A DNA stretch of 64,000 nucleotides, from positions 15,615,485-15,679,484 of the forward strand of contig NC_088296.1 of NCBI RefSeq assembly GCF_032854445.1. Direction: 5' to 3'. This DNA comes from Liolophura sinensis. Its lineage: Eukaryota; Mollusca; Polyplacophora; Chitonida; Chitonidae. The translations under genes were made by a program, and so were the position numbers. The notes below the pieces were generated by a model. That model searched no databases, was not told where the DNA came from, and saw only the letters and a program-made list of their open reading frames with translations. This document shows positions 1-12,873 of the stretch, in pieces (the first letter of the stretch is position 1; the number at the start of each line of letters is the position of its first letter).

Positions 1-850
1 TGTTGTGTAGGGGACTGGGGGCTGCGATGACGTGAGGAATCAAGCGGGATCCAGGCTACGTGTGAGCCACCATGCCATCAGTATTGTGTTCCTCTAAGGC
101 ATGCCTTGTAGGAAGTATCCCCACATATAGTACTTCTTTTACAGTTCATTGACCCACGCACCTTACGACTGGACTTATCATAGTATGACGTAATTCGTGT
201 GAACTTCCATTAAGCTACCGATCTTAGGAGAACTGTGTGGAGGTCAAAGCTTAGGGTTTTACTGGATCCACCCTTCTTATGCCGTATAGTGATATTTTAA
301 TGTCACAGAAACTGGAGCCACTCTTGGTTGCTCATTGAAGAATGATGGCTCTGATTTAGTCCTATCCAATTGAACCAGAAAACTGCCTAAATTTTGAAGA
401 CATTCTACTTTGTATATTGGTTATGTTAGCCTAAATTTTGTTGACTCCGTTGCATTTCTCCTAAAATTTAATATTTTTCAAATGACACATTTTGCCTTAT
501 TTTCTCCACCTTATAGGGCCACTTAAGACATTTTTGTGTGAAATTCGATTAATTTTGTTTTTTCAGAAAAACTCAGTGTTGGCATCGATAGTATAACACA
601 AGATCTTTATGTAATTCTGAAAGTGTATTTTCAATTTACATACCAAAACTTGAGGTAAAATACACCATCTACATTTGTATAACAAATGTTAATTCTAAAC
701 TGCATAATGTAGTGTTTAAAACTGTGAAGCATGATGGATAGCTTTGTACATGTATTTTGTCAGGACAGTTGAGGCAGTCATGTCTTGTTTATCATCCCTA
801 GATGTAAGTGTGTGTTTACAAAGAACATATTTTCATAACTAGGATTTAAG

Positions 851-1266
851 TTGAAGTTGAAATGTCCTTGACCTTTGCTGTACAGTGAATGCTGGAATGA
901 AAATTTTCATGTTTTAACTCTGGATTTCTTTTGCTCTTGGTACATGCAAATATTATTTTTTTATGATATTCATGTAACCCTGCACAAAATGTCTTATATC
1001 TTTGATTGAATATGATTTTTAACAGGTATGTACATATATTAATCTAGATCAGTGTGTACATGAACATGAATTTGTTTAATGCTTTCTGAATAACTGCCAG
1101 AAAGTTTTAAAACTTGGAGTCTCTATAAGTGACTTAAAAAGACATACAGAATCTGCTGTTAAATTTCACCGGCCAAACAAGATAGATTGTGTAGAACTTA
1201 TTTTTGGCAAGGATACGAAGCATACAGTACTAGGTGGGTGAAAAAATTAACGGATGAGTTAGTATG
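851..1266 (+). repeat. Duplicated segment, copy 1 (broken exon-like sequence)
   Basis: About 415 bp matching 4715-5131 with few differences. The exon-like part (from 1026) carries a TAA where copy 2 has GAA and a further indel, so this copy cannot encode the same peptide. Confidence 0.85.
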
Positions 1267-2621
1267 AAGTAGGTGTCCTCCATTTTGTCGTTATATCATA
1301 AATCAGTTATGTATGTATAGCAAACTTCATTTGCATGCATGTGTAAAGGAGTCAAAATGTTAGATCATTCGCAAGTTTTTTAGGGGTTAATCATGGAACT
1401 GATGATCACAAATTGAGATCAGGTCATCACACAGATAACTTTGTATGATGCAATTATTCATAATCTGCACCACGAATGGTGGATGATAGTATTTGCAGAC
1501 ATGATTTTTTTCCGCTTTTTAGCGGAATTCCGCTTTTTCTTTGTTCAGTTTCGATTAATTTACCTGTTTTCCGCAGATTTTTCTAGCTTCCGGGGCCTAG
1601 GCGGCCCCTGGACCCCAGCCTTTTTGGGCTATGGTAGTAAATTTCAGCTATTTTCTTGGTTCACCACAATCATGTCTGTATTTGACTCTCTTCCATGTTG
1701 CTTTTCAATGACATTGGATCAAGTACATTTCAAACCTTTGAAATACATTGGATGACAGAGTTTTGTCATGGTCATCACTGTGAAGAGCTCAGAATTTAAC
1801 CTCTGGTATATTTGTACACGTACCTGTACCTGTACTGTACATTAAAGAATGAATGTGGCTCTTTTCCCTTTTTCTTTTTTTCAATCTGATTATGTCATTA
1901 GTAATTGTTTAATTAATTAACTAGTTGTATTTGCATGCGTATGTATATATTTACAGGTAGACAGGTTATAAGCCCAGCCCTCCCAACTTCTCCTCTCCCC
2001 TCTCTTGTCATATTTTGATTGTTTTGCGTGTAGACAGTTTGCTCTGTACCTCCATAATCATAAACCTGGGCATTGACACATTTGTCCCTTGTCGCCCCCG
2101 CTAGGTTTTGTTTAGGCTCTGTGCAGATATGTCATCAATGAAAGCTAACATAGACTCATCAGCTGGGCTAAGCTAATTCTCCGGTTGTTATAACAAACAC
2201 GTTCTGAACTGTCAGGTACCTGGTGCAAATTTTCATTGGCATGCGAGGACGCCTAACGGAGACTACTTGTCTCGGAATCTGAACAGACACTGTTGATGTG
2301 TCCATTCTGGCATACCATTGTCGCCAGGACGACCCCATGTCACCATAAGTTGGATGTTAGGGTAGCCATGCTGTGGCGTTGAGAGCACATCACAGGATGT
2401 TGTGGTCAGTGGACTACATAGAGCGGCTTGCTCCTACTGACACTGGGTCTAGACTAAATGTCCAAGAAAAAAAAACAAGCAGTTAAAATTTTTCATTTTT
2501 TCAGCTTAGGCGATACTTTAAACAAAACTGAGCATTAAACTTATTTTTTTTCTTTGTACTTATCAATGTGAGGAAATTGTGTTCAAGGTAGATAAAAACT
2601 GTCAAATTATGTCATATTATC
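1267..2621. other. Non-coding, with GC-rich and palindromic patch
   Basis: No gene seen. A perfect 12-base palindrome GCGGAATTCCGC at about 1518-1529 sits in a T-rich frame, followed by a GC-rich patch near 1590-1620 (GGGGCCTAGGCGGCCCCTGG). Confidence 0.5.
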
Positions 2622-2835
2622 TTAATTCCCTCAACCTTTTTGCATATGAAAGAGCAGCGTTCAGTGCAAATTATGCACCTTTTGAATTTAATTTTGGAGA
2701 TAAGGTACGTTGGTTGTGTTGGCCAATTTCAGTGCTTCTCAAAAAGTACAATTTTATCAGTCTACACAGAATAATACCCTCAGAATATGCCTAAATAAAG
2801 ACCTTGCAAACATGCAAAAAGGTTGAAGAATTAAA
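2622..2835. mobile_element. MITE-like element (AACCTTTT termini), copy 1
   Basis: Ends TTAATTCCCTCAACCTTTTT and AAAAAGGTTGAAGAATTAA are inverted repeats. Interior GGCCAATTTCAGTGCTTCTC and CTACACAGAATAATACCCTC recurs in five other places. About 210 bp, non-coding. Confidence 0.8.
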
Positions 2836-4269
2836 GCATATAAGATTAGGCATATTTCTAGACATAATGCTGGCTAGATAAAATACGCTCATTTTGATTC
2901 CCAATTTTTTCCCCATGTAAACTACTAAACTTAGGATGCTATTTCAGACACACATGGTTTTATACACTGCGTAAATTTTTCTGATTTTCTCAAATTAAGC
3001 TCAAACTAGATAAAAAGTGTATAATGTTATGTAAGCGGGTTTTTTACCTGAATACACCTGTATACACGAATGATAACATATACCGCATAACAGTATACTG
3101 ATATGGTTAAGAAAGTATTGGATATCTGATCAAACGTATTGATCAGTACATATTGTATGGGGTGCATGATTGATTAGTGTCTGTGTATACCTGCAGGAAA
3201 TATTTAGGTTTTGATCATTGGTTGTCACAACAACATGGCTTTATTATTTAGAAATAGCCAGAGACTCCCTGTCGAATGCCACACTGACCCTAAAATATAC
3301 AAGTTTTTAGTACATTAGGTGTACTGGGTTAATTATTTATGTTGCATACAGAAAATTTACCTGAACCATCATCCAGGTAAATGAGCCGAAGGTCATTACC
3401 TTACCTATTCTAAAAAGTAAATCCTGATGTGTAAACACATTATCTTCCTGTAGAGCCCTTTCAGTCAGTACAATGTCAGTCAAATGTCAAATGAACAAAT
3501 TTTTACCTATAAATCTCCTTGAAGTTAACTTGCGGGTAAATTGCATAGTTTGTGGGATACACTCCAGTCAGTTACTCATTAATTCATTTCTTAGCTCAAA
3601 TTACAGCGGCAATAGGATGGGGGAAAATTGAGAGACCACAGTAAATTTGCAAAATACATTTTTCTCAGGTCCTCGACCCTGTTCATGCTTACAGGAATGT
3701 TCATCTTTCCCTGTCCATTGCATTTTAACATGAAAATCAGTTAACACATTTAAGCAGCTTAAATTTGGCTTAAAATTTGTAAGCAAAAGAATAAAACAAA
3801 ATAAATGTTGAGTATTAGCATTGTTTGATGAATTCAGATATTATTTGTGAAATAACTCCTATAAATAGAAATATATGGAAATTCAAAAGAGCTTCTCAAA
3901 AGAGATCTGAATTCATCAAATAATGCTAAAAATCAATAGTTATTTGGTTTTAATATTTTGGGGCAGTGGGTATTTTGTCCTAGGGTGTTTTAGGGGTGGA
4001 CCTATTGTCCAGTGGATATTTTGTCCCCTTTTGATATAAGGCATGAGCGTTCTGTCCGAGGAGCATTTTGACCTAGGGTGTTTTGGGGGTGGACCTTTTG
4101 TCTGTATTCTGCAACTTTCAGTGTCTTCTGATTGTACACGGAGTGGAGAAAGCTGACCATCTACATTATAGATTATGAAGTAATGTATACAGGTACTTGT
4201 GGATGTATTTTGGAGTGTAAAGCTGTCCTTTTGAAAAAAGGAGAAGAGATACATGGTGCTCTTCATACA

Positions 4270-4600
4270 TAGAGGGTCATTCCTGGGTCGAGTCACACCT
4301 AAGACCTTAAAAGAGGAAGTTGTAACTTCCTCACTTGGCGTTCAGCATGAAGGGGATAAGGCAATGACTGGTTGACCCGTATCAGTATAATGGCTCACGC
4401 AGGGTGGCTTACTTGCCTTTGGTAAGGCATCTCAGTGAAGCAGCACTAGATAAAAGAGCGGTGGAAATCTGTCCTGCGACAAGGAGGCACATTACATACA
4501 CGCTAAGGACTCCTTCGTCGTCATATGACTGAAAAATCATTAAGTACGTCATTAAACCCCAAGCACTTACTCACTCACTCATTCACTCACTCGCTCTTTT
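4270..4600 (+). mobile_element. SINE family A, 5'-truncated copy
   Basis: Same body as the 6826-7184 copy, starting near GGGTCGAGTCACACC and ending in an ACTC-rich tail after GTCATTAAACCCCAAGCACT. Confidence 0.85.
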
Positions 4601-4714
4601 AAGACAGCTTTTGTTGACAAGCCTGTAGAGCTTATCAGTGATAAAGACATCGTTCCACTTAATACTCTAGTGATGATTTAAGCCTTCGTTGGTTTAGTTA
4701 CTTGTTACATTTTG

Positions 4715-5131
4715 TTGAAGTTGAAATGTCCTTGACCTTTGCTGTACAGTGTATGCTGGAATTAAAATTTTAATGTTTTAACTCTGGATTTCTTTTGCTC
4801 TTGGTACATGCAAATATTATTTTTTTATGATATTCATGTAACCCTGCACAAAATGTCTTCTATCTTTGATTGAATATGATTTTTAACAGGTATGCACATA
4901 TATTAATCTAGATCAGTGTGTACACGAACATGAATTTGTTGAATGCTTTCTGAATAACTGCCAGAAAGTTTTAAAACTTAGAGTCTCTATAAGTGACTTA
5001 AAAAGACATACAGAATCTGCTGTTAAATTTCACCGGCCAAACAAGATAGATTGTGTAGAATTTTTTTTTTGGAAAGAATACAAAGCATACAGTACTATGT
5101 GGGTGAAAAAATTAAAGGATGAGTTAGTATG
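4715..5131 (+). repeat. Duplicated segment, copy 2
   Basis: Direct partner of 851-1266, about 3.9 kb away. It contains the open exon-like sequence listed separately. Confidence 0.85.
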
Positions 5132-5155
5132 TGGATGTTACGCATTAATTAAAGG
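4890..5155 (+). CDS. Candidate exon of unknown gene (exon-like ORF in duplicated segment)
   Basis: After a T-rich tract ending TTTTTAACAG, 88 codons stay open to a possible donor GG/GTAAGA at 5156 (a stop follows in frame at 5157-5159). The peptide includes VHEHEFVECFLNNCQKVLKL and SDLKRHTESAVKFHRPNKID, which looks protein-like (cysteine and histidine rich, hydrophilic). I do not recognise the family. It may be a relic of a duplicated exon or of a transposon gene. No partner exons were found. Confidence 0.3.
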
Positions 5156-6307
5156 GTAAGAAATTTGTGTGCATGGTGGCCATCATGTATGTAGACTTTG
5201 AAACAGGAAGACTTTGATGTGTCGCCCACGCGCTTAAGTACAGCTTGACGCAAGCGTACAGAAGTCCCTGTGCTTTGGCGCGTACTCCATGCCTGCTTCC
5301 CCGGTCCATGTACCCAAAACATGCCTAAGTTTGCTCCTAGCTTGTTAGTATGCGGAAGTCCATTTTCATCTCGAGTGCTTCCTATGGAAGGGTTTATTGT
5401 TTGAGCTAGACGATGTCTACTTAAATGTGAGAACCATATTACTAGGTCACTGGAACTAAATTTGCCCTATTTCCTTGACCTTAGCTATTTGCTATTATAG
5501 TTATAACCTTTCTAGAAAGGAATGGTTTTTTTTTTTTGTTTTGTTTTTTTCAAATAATAAGCTGACTTTTGCATGCACCTTCCAAGCTTATCCTTAACCT
5601 TAGACTTCAACTGTAAATGCCAGTATTCTAATTTTACCCGGGTTTTTAAGTGGAAATATTCCAACATTTAGACTTGCAGAAAAGATATTTTGAAGGCAGA
5701 TGTCTGAATTCGTCTAACCTTTCTACTTTTGGAAAAAGGCAGCCATTCATTGCAAATACTCAGACTTCTGACAAGAAGGTAAATACCTCTACTCTTGCTC
5801 ATTTTCTAATTAAAACTTTCAGTTTCAATTGACAGACAATGTTAGGACACATGTAAAAGGCATATTTACATGTCTGAATTGGAAATAGATGTAAACATTT
5901 GTCATCATTTCAATCACGTCGAAATAAGATTTTTTATGTGGACGATAAGCTGAATTGATGAAAAATGTAAAATACAATTGTGTGTTTTTGTAAACGGCAA
6001 CAGATTAAGTATGGAATTTGAAAAATGTATGTGTGAAGTAAAATATATGAGATGGACAGGTGTGCAGTGTATTACATGTACCTGTAGAAGTGTCTTTTTT
6101 TTTTTTTTTTGAATGCGTGCAAAAAGACTGACATGTGAACAGAACAGTCTCTGTACATGTACATGTGGGAGTGGGTGACGCCGTGCATTAAAACGTAAAA
6201 AAAGGTTGACTGCCGAGATTGGTTTCATGTCTCCATTGTTAATATCAGTGATTAGTTAACAATTAACAAACAAAGGGCAGCAGCCTCAGGGGTTCCGGTA
6301 TGTAGAT

Positions 6308-6718
6308 CTAAGAAGCAGTGCCGTCCTTGAGTCTGGCCAGATCATCTTTGATGTAGGGGGCCTTAGCGGCCTGTGGTTCTCTAAGCTCAGACACTGTGTC
6401 TGCTGGGTTATGCTCTGCGGCAATCCGGAGAGGCTTCAAAATGGAAGGGAGACGCCGAGTTAGTGTAATGCTCACAGTGAAAACAAAGATATTAGACATA
6501 CCCTGTGTAGACTCCAGTGATTTGGGGTCCATAGGATTGACTTGACTAGGAAGGAATGTCTTATTTGATATGAATTTATGTAGGCTCAGGGACATGTTTA
6601 CCCATTCTAACTTTATAAATGAATTCAACATACAGGCCTTGAAATTTGGAAAATTACTGGAGAACAATGAAAAATAGTGCTCCCGAAAATAAGCTAGAAG
6701 ATTAGTGGAATAGTTCAA
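6308..6718 (-). CDS. Candidate terminal coding exon of unknown gene
   Basis: The 3' half of this minus-strand frame (about 6308-6465) reads TRRLPSILKPLRIAAEHNPA, then DTVSELREPQAAKAPYIKDD and LARLKDGTAS before the stop. It is richer in charged residues and in GC than its surroundings, as in real protein. The upstream half reads as low-complexity AT-rich sequence and is probably intron. I do not recognise the product. It may be a last exon or a processed-pseudogene fragment. Confidence 0.3.
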   Translation of the reverse strand: MNYSTNLLAYFREHYFSLFSSNFPNFKACMLNSFIKLEWVNMSLSLHKFISNKTFLPSQVNPMDPKSLESTQGMSNIFVFTVSITLTRRLPSILKPLRIAAEHNPADTVSELREPQAAKAPYIKDDLARLKDGTAS

Positions 6719-6825
6719 GAATTCAGATGACTGATTTAAGTAATTTAGATTAATAGTAATTGTCTAATGCTGTCTAATAAAACTCCTGAACTGAAAAGTA
6801 AGCTTTGTTTCTCTGTGTGTTCAAA

Positions 6826-7184
6826 CCGGCCCAGATAGCACAGTTGGTAGAGCGTCCGCTTCGGGACCGGTAGATCCAGGATCAATCCTTGATCGAGTCA
6901 CACCTAAGACTTTAAAAGAGGAAGTTGTAACTTCCTCGCTTGGCGTTCAGCATGAAGGGGATAGTGCAACGACTGGTTGATCCGTATCAGTATAATCACT
7001 TAGGTGGGGCGGCTTACTTGCCTTCGGTAAGTCGTCTCAGTGAAGCAGCACTAAATAAAAGAGCGGTGGAAATCCGTCCTGCAACAAGGAGGCACATTAC
7101 ACGTACATGCACTCTAATGATTCCTTCGTCGTCATATGACTGAAAAATTGTTGAGTACGACGTTAAACCCCAAGCACTCACTCA
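6826..7184 (+). mobile_element. tRNA-derived SINE (family A), full length with 15-bp target duplication
   Basis: The head resembles a tRNA gene: box A-like TAGCACAGTTGGTAGAGCG and a box B-like GATCGAGTCACACC. A conserved body follows (GTTGTAACTTCCTCGCTTGG...), ending in a short ACTC-repeat tail. The flanks carry a 15-bp direct repeat CTCTGTGTGTTCAAA at 6811-6825 and 7185-7199, a clean retrotransposition footprint. It resembles SINEs described from bivalves; the family name was not verified. Confidence 0.9.
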
Positions 7185-7199
7185 CTCTGTGTGTTCAAA

Positions 7200-8689
7200 G
7201 AGATGATGAATGACCCCCCAAGTAGAGCAGTATTGGGACACTTTAATGTCATAAAGTACTACTTTTGATGCTGAATCTTACAATTTTCCAGTAAGACATC
7301 ATCATGCGTTCCAAGCAAACCTCAAATCACCTTTCTAAGCTCACTAGAACGCACATGTAAAAATGGAGGTTTGTCATGGGCCAAACTTTAGGAAATTTAC
7401 GCTGTGGTTTTTTACACATGAAATATACATGTAATTTATGTAATTATACATGAATATATAACTGCATTTATTGGCTGTGATTTTTTTTTTTTTTTTGCAA
7501 TGTTAATTGGGATGTTTTAAGCTCAAGAATCAGTTTTTAAATCATTTATCCTCTTCCTTGTTGGTTGAAGAAGACACAGACCATCATGGTTGCCGTATTT
7601 CCAGTTCACCAAACCCATTCAATCAGTATACTGCGCATGTAATTATGCAACCTGTTTGCATGTATGCATCTTCTATGCTAAAATTATACTTTCTACGAAG
7701 CCCTGAAATTGGGCAATTCAACCAGTGTAGTTTTGTCTCCAAAATCCAATCATAAGCCTGCATAAATTGCTCTCAAAGCTGCTCTTTGGCAGGCGAAAAG
7801 CCTTGAGGCAGTAGGGTGGTTATGTAATTATGTAATTTATCTGTATTCATTTGAATTTCATACTTCATACTTTCTCCAAATCTAAACCTACAACTTCTAT
7901 ATGTGTTATATCTCTACTTTATTGTGTAAACGCCAGTAAACATGGTAAAATACGACTTACAGGTACACATTTGTTTGAGGTTGTTTGATGTGAGCCTTTA
8001 ATACTGTGATCATTAACCGCTGTCATGAGAACTGAGCCACCGAATTCAAAAAACCCTGATAATTGAGCAGTGACCACTTAGAGGGTCCTAATAGCACATA
8101 AGTCAAACAGGGGAGTGTGGCTGGATGGCTAGATGGTCAGTTTTGGTCAGAGATGGCATTTTAACCACTTAGCTCTCCCCCCTCCCTTCTCCCCCCTCTC
8201 CCTTGAATCTGAGATAATGCCTCAGATGGCCAGTGGATGGCGTTAGCCCATGTAGATCCAATCATAGCCAACCAGTGGAGACAGAGAGGTCTGAAGGCTT
8301 GAAGGATGAATTCTTTTGGCTCCAGTCTTCCTCCAGCTGAATCCCTTGCAGACTTAAGAGGACTGCCAGGCCATTCACAGGGAGTCTTAGGGCTGTCCCC
8401 CAGGTCAAAGGTCAACGAATATTTCTGGGAAGGCAGCAATACACCTTTTCTGAAATTCAGTTACGACCAGAATTTACGACCAGTTAGTTGTCTCAAGAAC
8501 AACGAGACATGAAGACATTGTACGTTGTTTACTGGTACAAGAATCCAGGGGCACTGTAACTGTCCAACCTTTTTGGTTTGTTTGTCAAGCTATTCAATCA
8601 TATGGTGAGGGCATTACCCAGTGTACTGTGATTCTTCTACCCTTTTTGCATATAATGATGTAATGTGACTCATTGAGGTGTCATGTCTG
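7200..8689. other. Non-coding, no gene recognised
   Basis: Apart from the diverged MITE-like copy at 7636-7812 nothing is supported; short frames near 8161-8512 overlap each other on opposite strands and look incidental. Confidence 0.5.
7636..7812. mobile_element. MITE-like element (AACCTTTT family), diverged copy
   Basis: Contains GAAGCCCTGAAATTGGGCAA and TAGTTTTGTCTCCAAAATCC, family-specific interior sequence; the termini are worn. Confidence 0.6.
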
Positions 8690-8926
8690 GTGTCTTGGGC
8701 ATGGTACTGCAGTTGAGGCAGCACTGCCACAGGAGGACACAGTATGCATGTACCCACGCCTAATGACTTCTTCTCAACAACTGTATGTCGCGGAAGGTTG
8801 TGGGTTTCCACCAGGTTCTGCCCGGTTTCCATAATGATGGTTGCCGTTCTATAAGTGAAATATTCTTGAGTACGGCGTAAAGCACTGATCAAATAAATAA
8901 ATAAATAAATAAATACATAAATCTTC
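8690..8926 (+). mobile_element. SINE family B, partial copy
   Basis: The 3' part (GGTTGTGGGTTTCC... ATATTCTTGAGTACGGCG) and an AAATA tail match family B; the 5' part is diverged or replaced. Confidence 0.75.
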
Positions 8927-8974
8927 TCAACAAATGACTGGTTAAGCTCAATGTAAAAACTCAAGGATATATAA

Positions 8975-9190
8975 ACATATTTATTTATTTGATAGGTGTT
9001 TTACGCCGTACTCAAGAATATTTCACTTATATGACGGAGTTATGGTAGGAGGAATCCGGGCACAGCCCTGGGGGGTGGCTGGCAGACCATCCCATGTAAG
9101 GCCGGAGAGGAAGTCAGCATGAGCTAGACTTGAACTCCCAGCGACCACATTGGGGAGAGGCTCCTGGGTCATTACGCTGCGCCATGGAAG
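8975..9190 (-). mobile_element. SINE family B, minus-strand copy
   Basis: Starts TTTATTTATTTGATAGGTG and runs to GGGTCATTACGCTGCGCC, the reverse complement of the family. It lies opposite in orientation to the copy at 8690-8926, forming an inverted pair. Confidence 0.85.
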
Positions 9191-12100
9191 TCCCCACATG
9201 CACATAGATCAGTCAATTTGGTTAATTTTTAACGTCAGAACTCAAGCACACTTAATTTTCTTATGTATAAGTCGGTGGCAGGTCTGAAATGCAGGTGGCA
9301 ATAGTTACATTTTGTCTGAGAGCGGAGTCATGTCAATTAGATCAGCAGGGTGATAACTTGTTACAGTTTAAATGAAGTGTTGGAATATGTGTCGAAAAAC
9401 AAAGATTGTTACAATCGTAACAGCAGAAGTGAATTATATGTCTGGAATAATGTGAACACAAGCCGTTGATGCCCTCCGGCGTAACTAAACTAAAGGGGAC
9501 ATAAATCCACACAATGTTGAAAGAACTATCAGAGTATGTGTTCAAAATCTGATCATTTCATTAGCAGTAACGAAAGTGGGGGTAAGGCAAGACCACAGAT
9601 GCTTATTGAGTGTTTATAAAAATTATCACCCCTGAAAGGTTCTGCCAGCATTCGCATAAATTACACAAAGCATTTTACCTTTGTGTGAAAAAGGCTGCAA
9701 GCTTTGCCAGAAAGCTCCCTTCTCTATGACCATGACCACAATCTTGAATTAAATATGAAAATACTGTCTGTTGAGTGTTGGGTTTCAGAGACAGTGTTCT
9801 GTTCCCTAGAGGCTTGTTTTGACAAAAGCGTTGATAACAAAATAGAAAGCTTTTGTATTCTTCTCTAAAAATAGTCATCATGTTTGAGTGCTTGGTGACT
9901 TGGTGTCTGGGCTGTTGTGGTAGTGGTGTCTGAAATTTCACCCCAAAAGTGCTAATGAGTCTTTATTGTATTAAAGCATTGTTTTTGCGAACTGTTGTCT
10001 GGTTTCCATGGTGAATTCTCTGAAGGGTGCATCTAAAAGTGTGATTGTGGTAATTTGTGGAAAAGGTATTTACTGCAAAGTGTGTAATCAGGGAATTATC
10101 CACACCAGAACTGTCAGTAATCTTTTCTCTGAAGAGGCATATCAAAAACTGTTTACCAGATACACATAGGTACAATATTGTTATAACCAGCACCTAGACT
10201 TTAGTGCAAAACTTTTCTGAACCATATATAAGTTGTAGTGAAATTTTATTATTATGTTTGACATGCTCTCTAGAATTCCTTCATCGTCATGTGACTGAAA
10301 AATTGATAAGTACGGCGTTAAACCCCAAGCACTCACTCACTCACTCACTCACTCTTGTTATGTTTCTACTGGGGAATGCTTAAATGTGTCGTTATTTATA
10401 CTGCTGTAATAGACCAATTAATATCTTGGCAAGCATGGTTTACCATGTGCTCTCTCCGATTTTCTGAACAGGTAATACGGACTCCATTCATATAGTTGAA
10501 AAATTATGGAGTGCGGGTGTTTAAACAAAAATCAATCTGTCAAACTGCAAATGGTTGACTTTCAGCTCAGTTACACCTGAGCTTTTTACCCACGGTCATG
10601 TGACCTGAGATCATCAGCTGTGTATTATTTCCTCAAAATACTGACGGGCGTCCTTGATTGATTTTACACTCCTGAGACAGGGATGTGTTATTATGACTGA
10701 TGTGTCAGGGGAATGGGTTTCCAGTTCTGAACTAGGTTCCTTCCTATCCGATAAGTTGGTCGTGAGAACGCTTTTGTGTACATCATTGTTTTTTGTTGAG
10801 GTAATAAGACCAATTAATATGTTGGTTTGGGTAACCAAGGGATTAGTCTTCATTATTTGTTGCGGATACCAGAACATGAAACTTGAGACCATGATCTAAA
10901 AGCTTCTTTGTGCAGGCTTGTGCTTGTGGTGCGTAAACACCAATGGCTGTCGCTTTGTTTACCGTTCATTTTAGAGTTCTTCCTACCATTCTTTCTTTTT
11001 TTTTTTTAACCTTCATGTACCACTTACCTACAGCTTTGATCTAACAGGCCCCCATAATTTGTAGAGGTCGGTTTCCATGGCAACGCTTTGTGAAGTCAAA
11101 TGGCAATTAGTGATGGCTTTTTTGTTTCTGTGGAAGCCAGGAATTTTGGGCAGGTTTTTCATTTCGCTTCTCTTGCAAAAAAAAAAAAAAAAAAAAAAAC
11201 CGTGGCAAGCGCCTAGAAAGTTTTGAGTGTGTAATTTGTCGACTTCTTTTCTTCACTTTAGATCGGTAAGCTGATATTACTGTGAGGGGACAAACCCTGA
11301 TCTATCAATCACAGCTACATGTAGCACAGTACACACTCGTAGGAAGAGCAAATCAAGGCATTTAAAAATGTGTCTGCTTTTCAAAATATCTGCATACATT
11401 TATATATCAAAACGGTTGACATGCTTGTAAGACATTTACCCAAATGGAAGAAGTTCCTGTGGTAGACAGGAATTTTGGTGAAGTTTATTTATTTGTTTTT
11501 TTTTTTTGTTTTTTTTTTACTGAAAATATACGAGCTTTATGTATGTATGTATACGTGATACTTAGTGCTTAACATAGAACTAAGATGATTGGATTTAGGT
11601 ACTTGCATGCAGCCAATCAAAATACACAATAGCTTCGTCTAGCCTTGCAGTGTTTAGTTCAGGCTTCTTGGTATTTCCGTCCAATTCAACCTTTTGTTTT
11701 TATGTTCTTAAACTGGTATCTGATTGGAAACACAGTATTTGCTAAGTGAATCGTGTTCAAATATACCCTGGGGTATTTGCAGGATCCACAATTAATCGGC
11801 TGTCTTCAGTGAGCATGTGCAGATCTGGGCTCGTCAAAAAGCAATCTTTTAAAACGGGCAAGGGGAAAGAAGTGCAGTAATTGAAAAACGGTGTAGTTTT
11901 TTTGTACCTTCAATTTTGGAGATTGCCTTTCCTCGGCCGTCCTTGTGGTTGAGTTTAAGTGTATTATGGGTAAGATGGCTTGGAAGATCAGTGTTCGAAG
12001 GTGTGTTCAGCCCAATTCCTTTTTTAATGGTAAGGCGTGAGGAAAGAGAATGGTGGAGTAATTTAGTTTCGGCTAGGATGACAACATTTTGAGGTAAAAC

Positions 12101-12611
12101 GAAGGAAGTAAGAAAAAAAAATCAAGTGTAAGTTACACTCAGATGGATATCAATTTGAGATTGACTTGTCTAAGACACGTTGCACCAGTGAAAGAATTTT
12201 GACGAATCCAACAGGAGATATTCAGATTTCAGGATAATGTGGAATTTCTTCCAGTGTAATGCTTACTTTTTGTGCCCCTAGTTGAGACTCTTCTATACAG
12301 CCTCCAGTTACTGTATTTGCCTGAAAAATTTGTCTCAAAGTGCTTTCATATCTTCTAGTTAAGGTCGTAAAATATCAATTTTTTGGCTGAAACTTTTGTT
12401 TTCTCAAGAGGATCTTATTCTACCTACCAAATAATATCAAAACATATTTCTCTAATATCCACAGAACTGTTTTAATCTTGCTGAATTATCCAAGGCCTAA
12501 AATTGAGTTCTAATACTGTAATTAATTCACATCTTGGTTTCTAGTAGGTAGGCAAAATATGACTCTGTCTAAAATTTGAATATTAGAATGGAGACATAAT
12601 GTTTTCACACG
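9191..12611. other. Non-coding AT-rich stretch
   Basis: Only a SINE tail (10270-10356) and homopolymer runs (A23 near 11177, T-runs near 11490) are seen. Overlapping frames at 10614-10899 on both strands lack protein character. Confidence 0.5.
10270..10356 (+). mobile_element. SINE family A, 3' fragment
   Basis: TTCCTTCATCGTCATGTGAC through GCGTTAAACCCCAAGC and an ACTC tail match only the 3' end of the family. Confidence 0.8.
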
Positions 12612-12873
12612 GGCCTCCGTGGCTCAGTTGGTAAGCGCACTAACGCAGTGAAATGACCCAGGAGTCTCTCACCAATGCGGTCGCTATGAGTTCAAGTCTG
12701 GCTTCCTCTCTGCCCGTACGTGGGAAGGTCTGCCAACAACCTGCAGATGGTTGTGGGTTTCCCCCGGGCTCTGCCTGGTTTCCACCCACCATAATGCTGG
12801 CCGCCATCGTATAAGTGAAATATTCTTGAATACGCCGTAAAACACCAATCAAATAAATAAATAAGTAAATAAT
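12612..12873 (+). mobile_element. tRNA-derived SINE (family B), near full length
   Basis: GGGCCTCCGTGGCTCAGTTG begins a tRNA-like head with box B-like GAGTTCAAGTC. The body includes CCCGGGCTCTGCCTGGTTTC and ATATTCTTGAATACGCCG, ending in an AAATAAATA tail. Several other copies occur in the window. Confidence 0.9.

Noticed and set aside
3940-4296. 118-codon minus-strand frame
   Set aside because: It reads through a short internal duplication (GGGTGTTTTGGGGGTGGACC type) with no protein features.
6850-6900. Possible tRNA gene
   Set aside because: The tRNA-like head belongs to a SINE with target duplication and lacks a full cloverleaf; not a functional tRNA.
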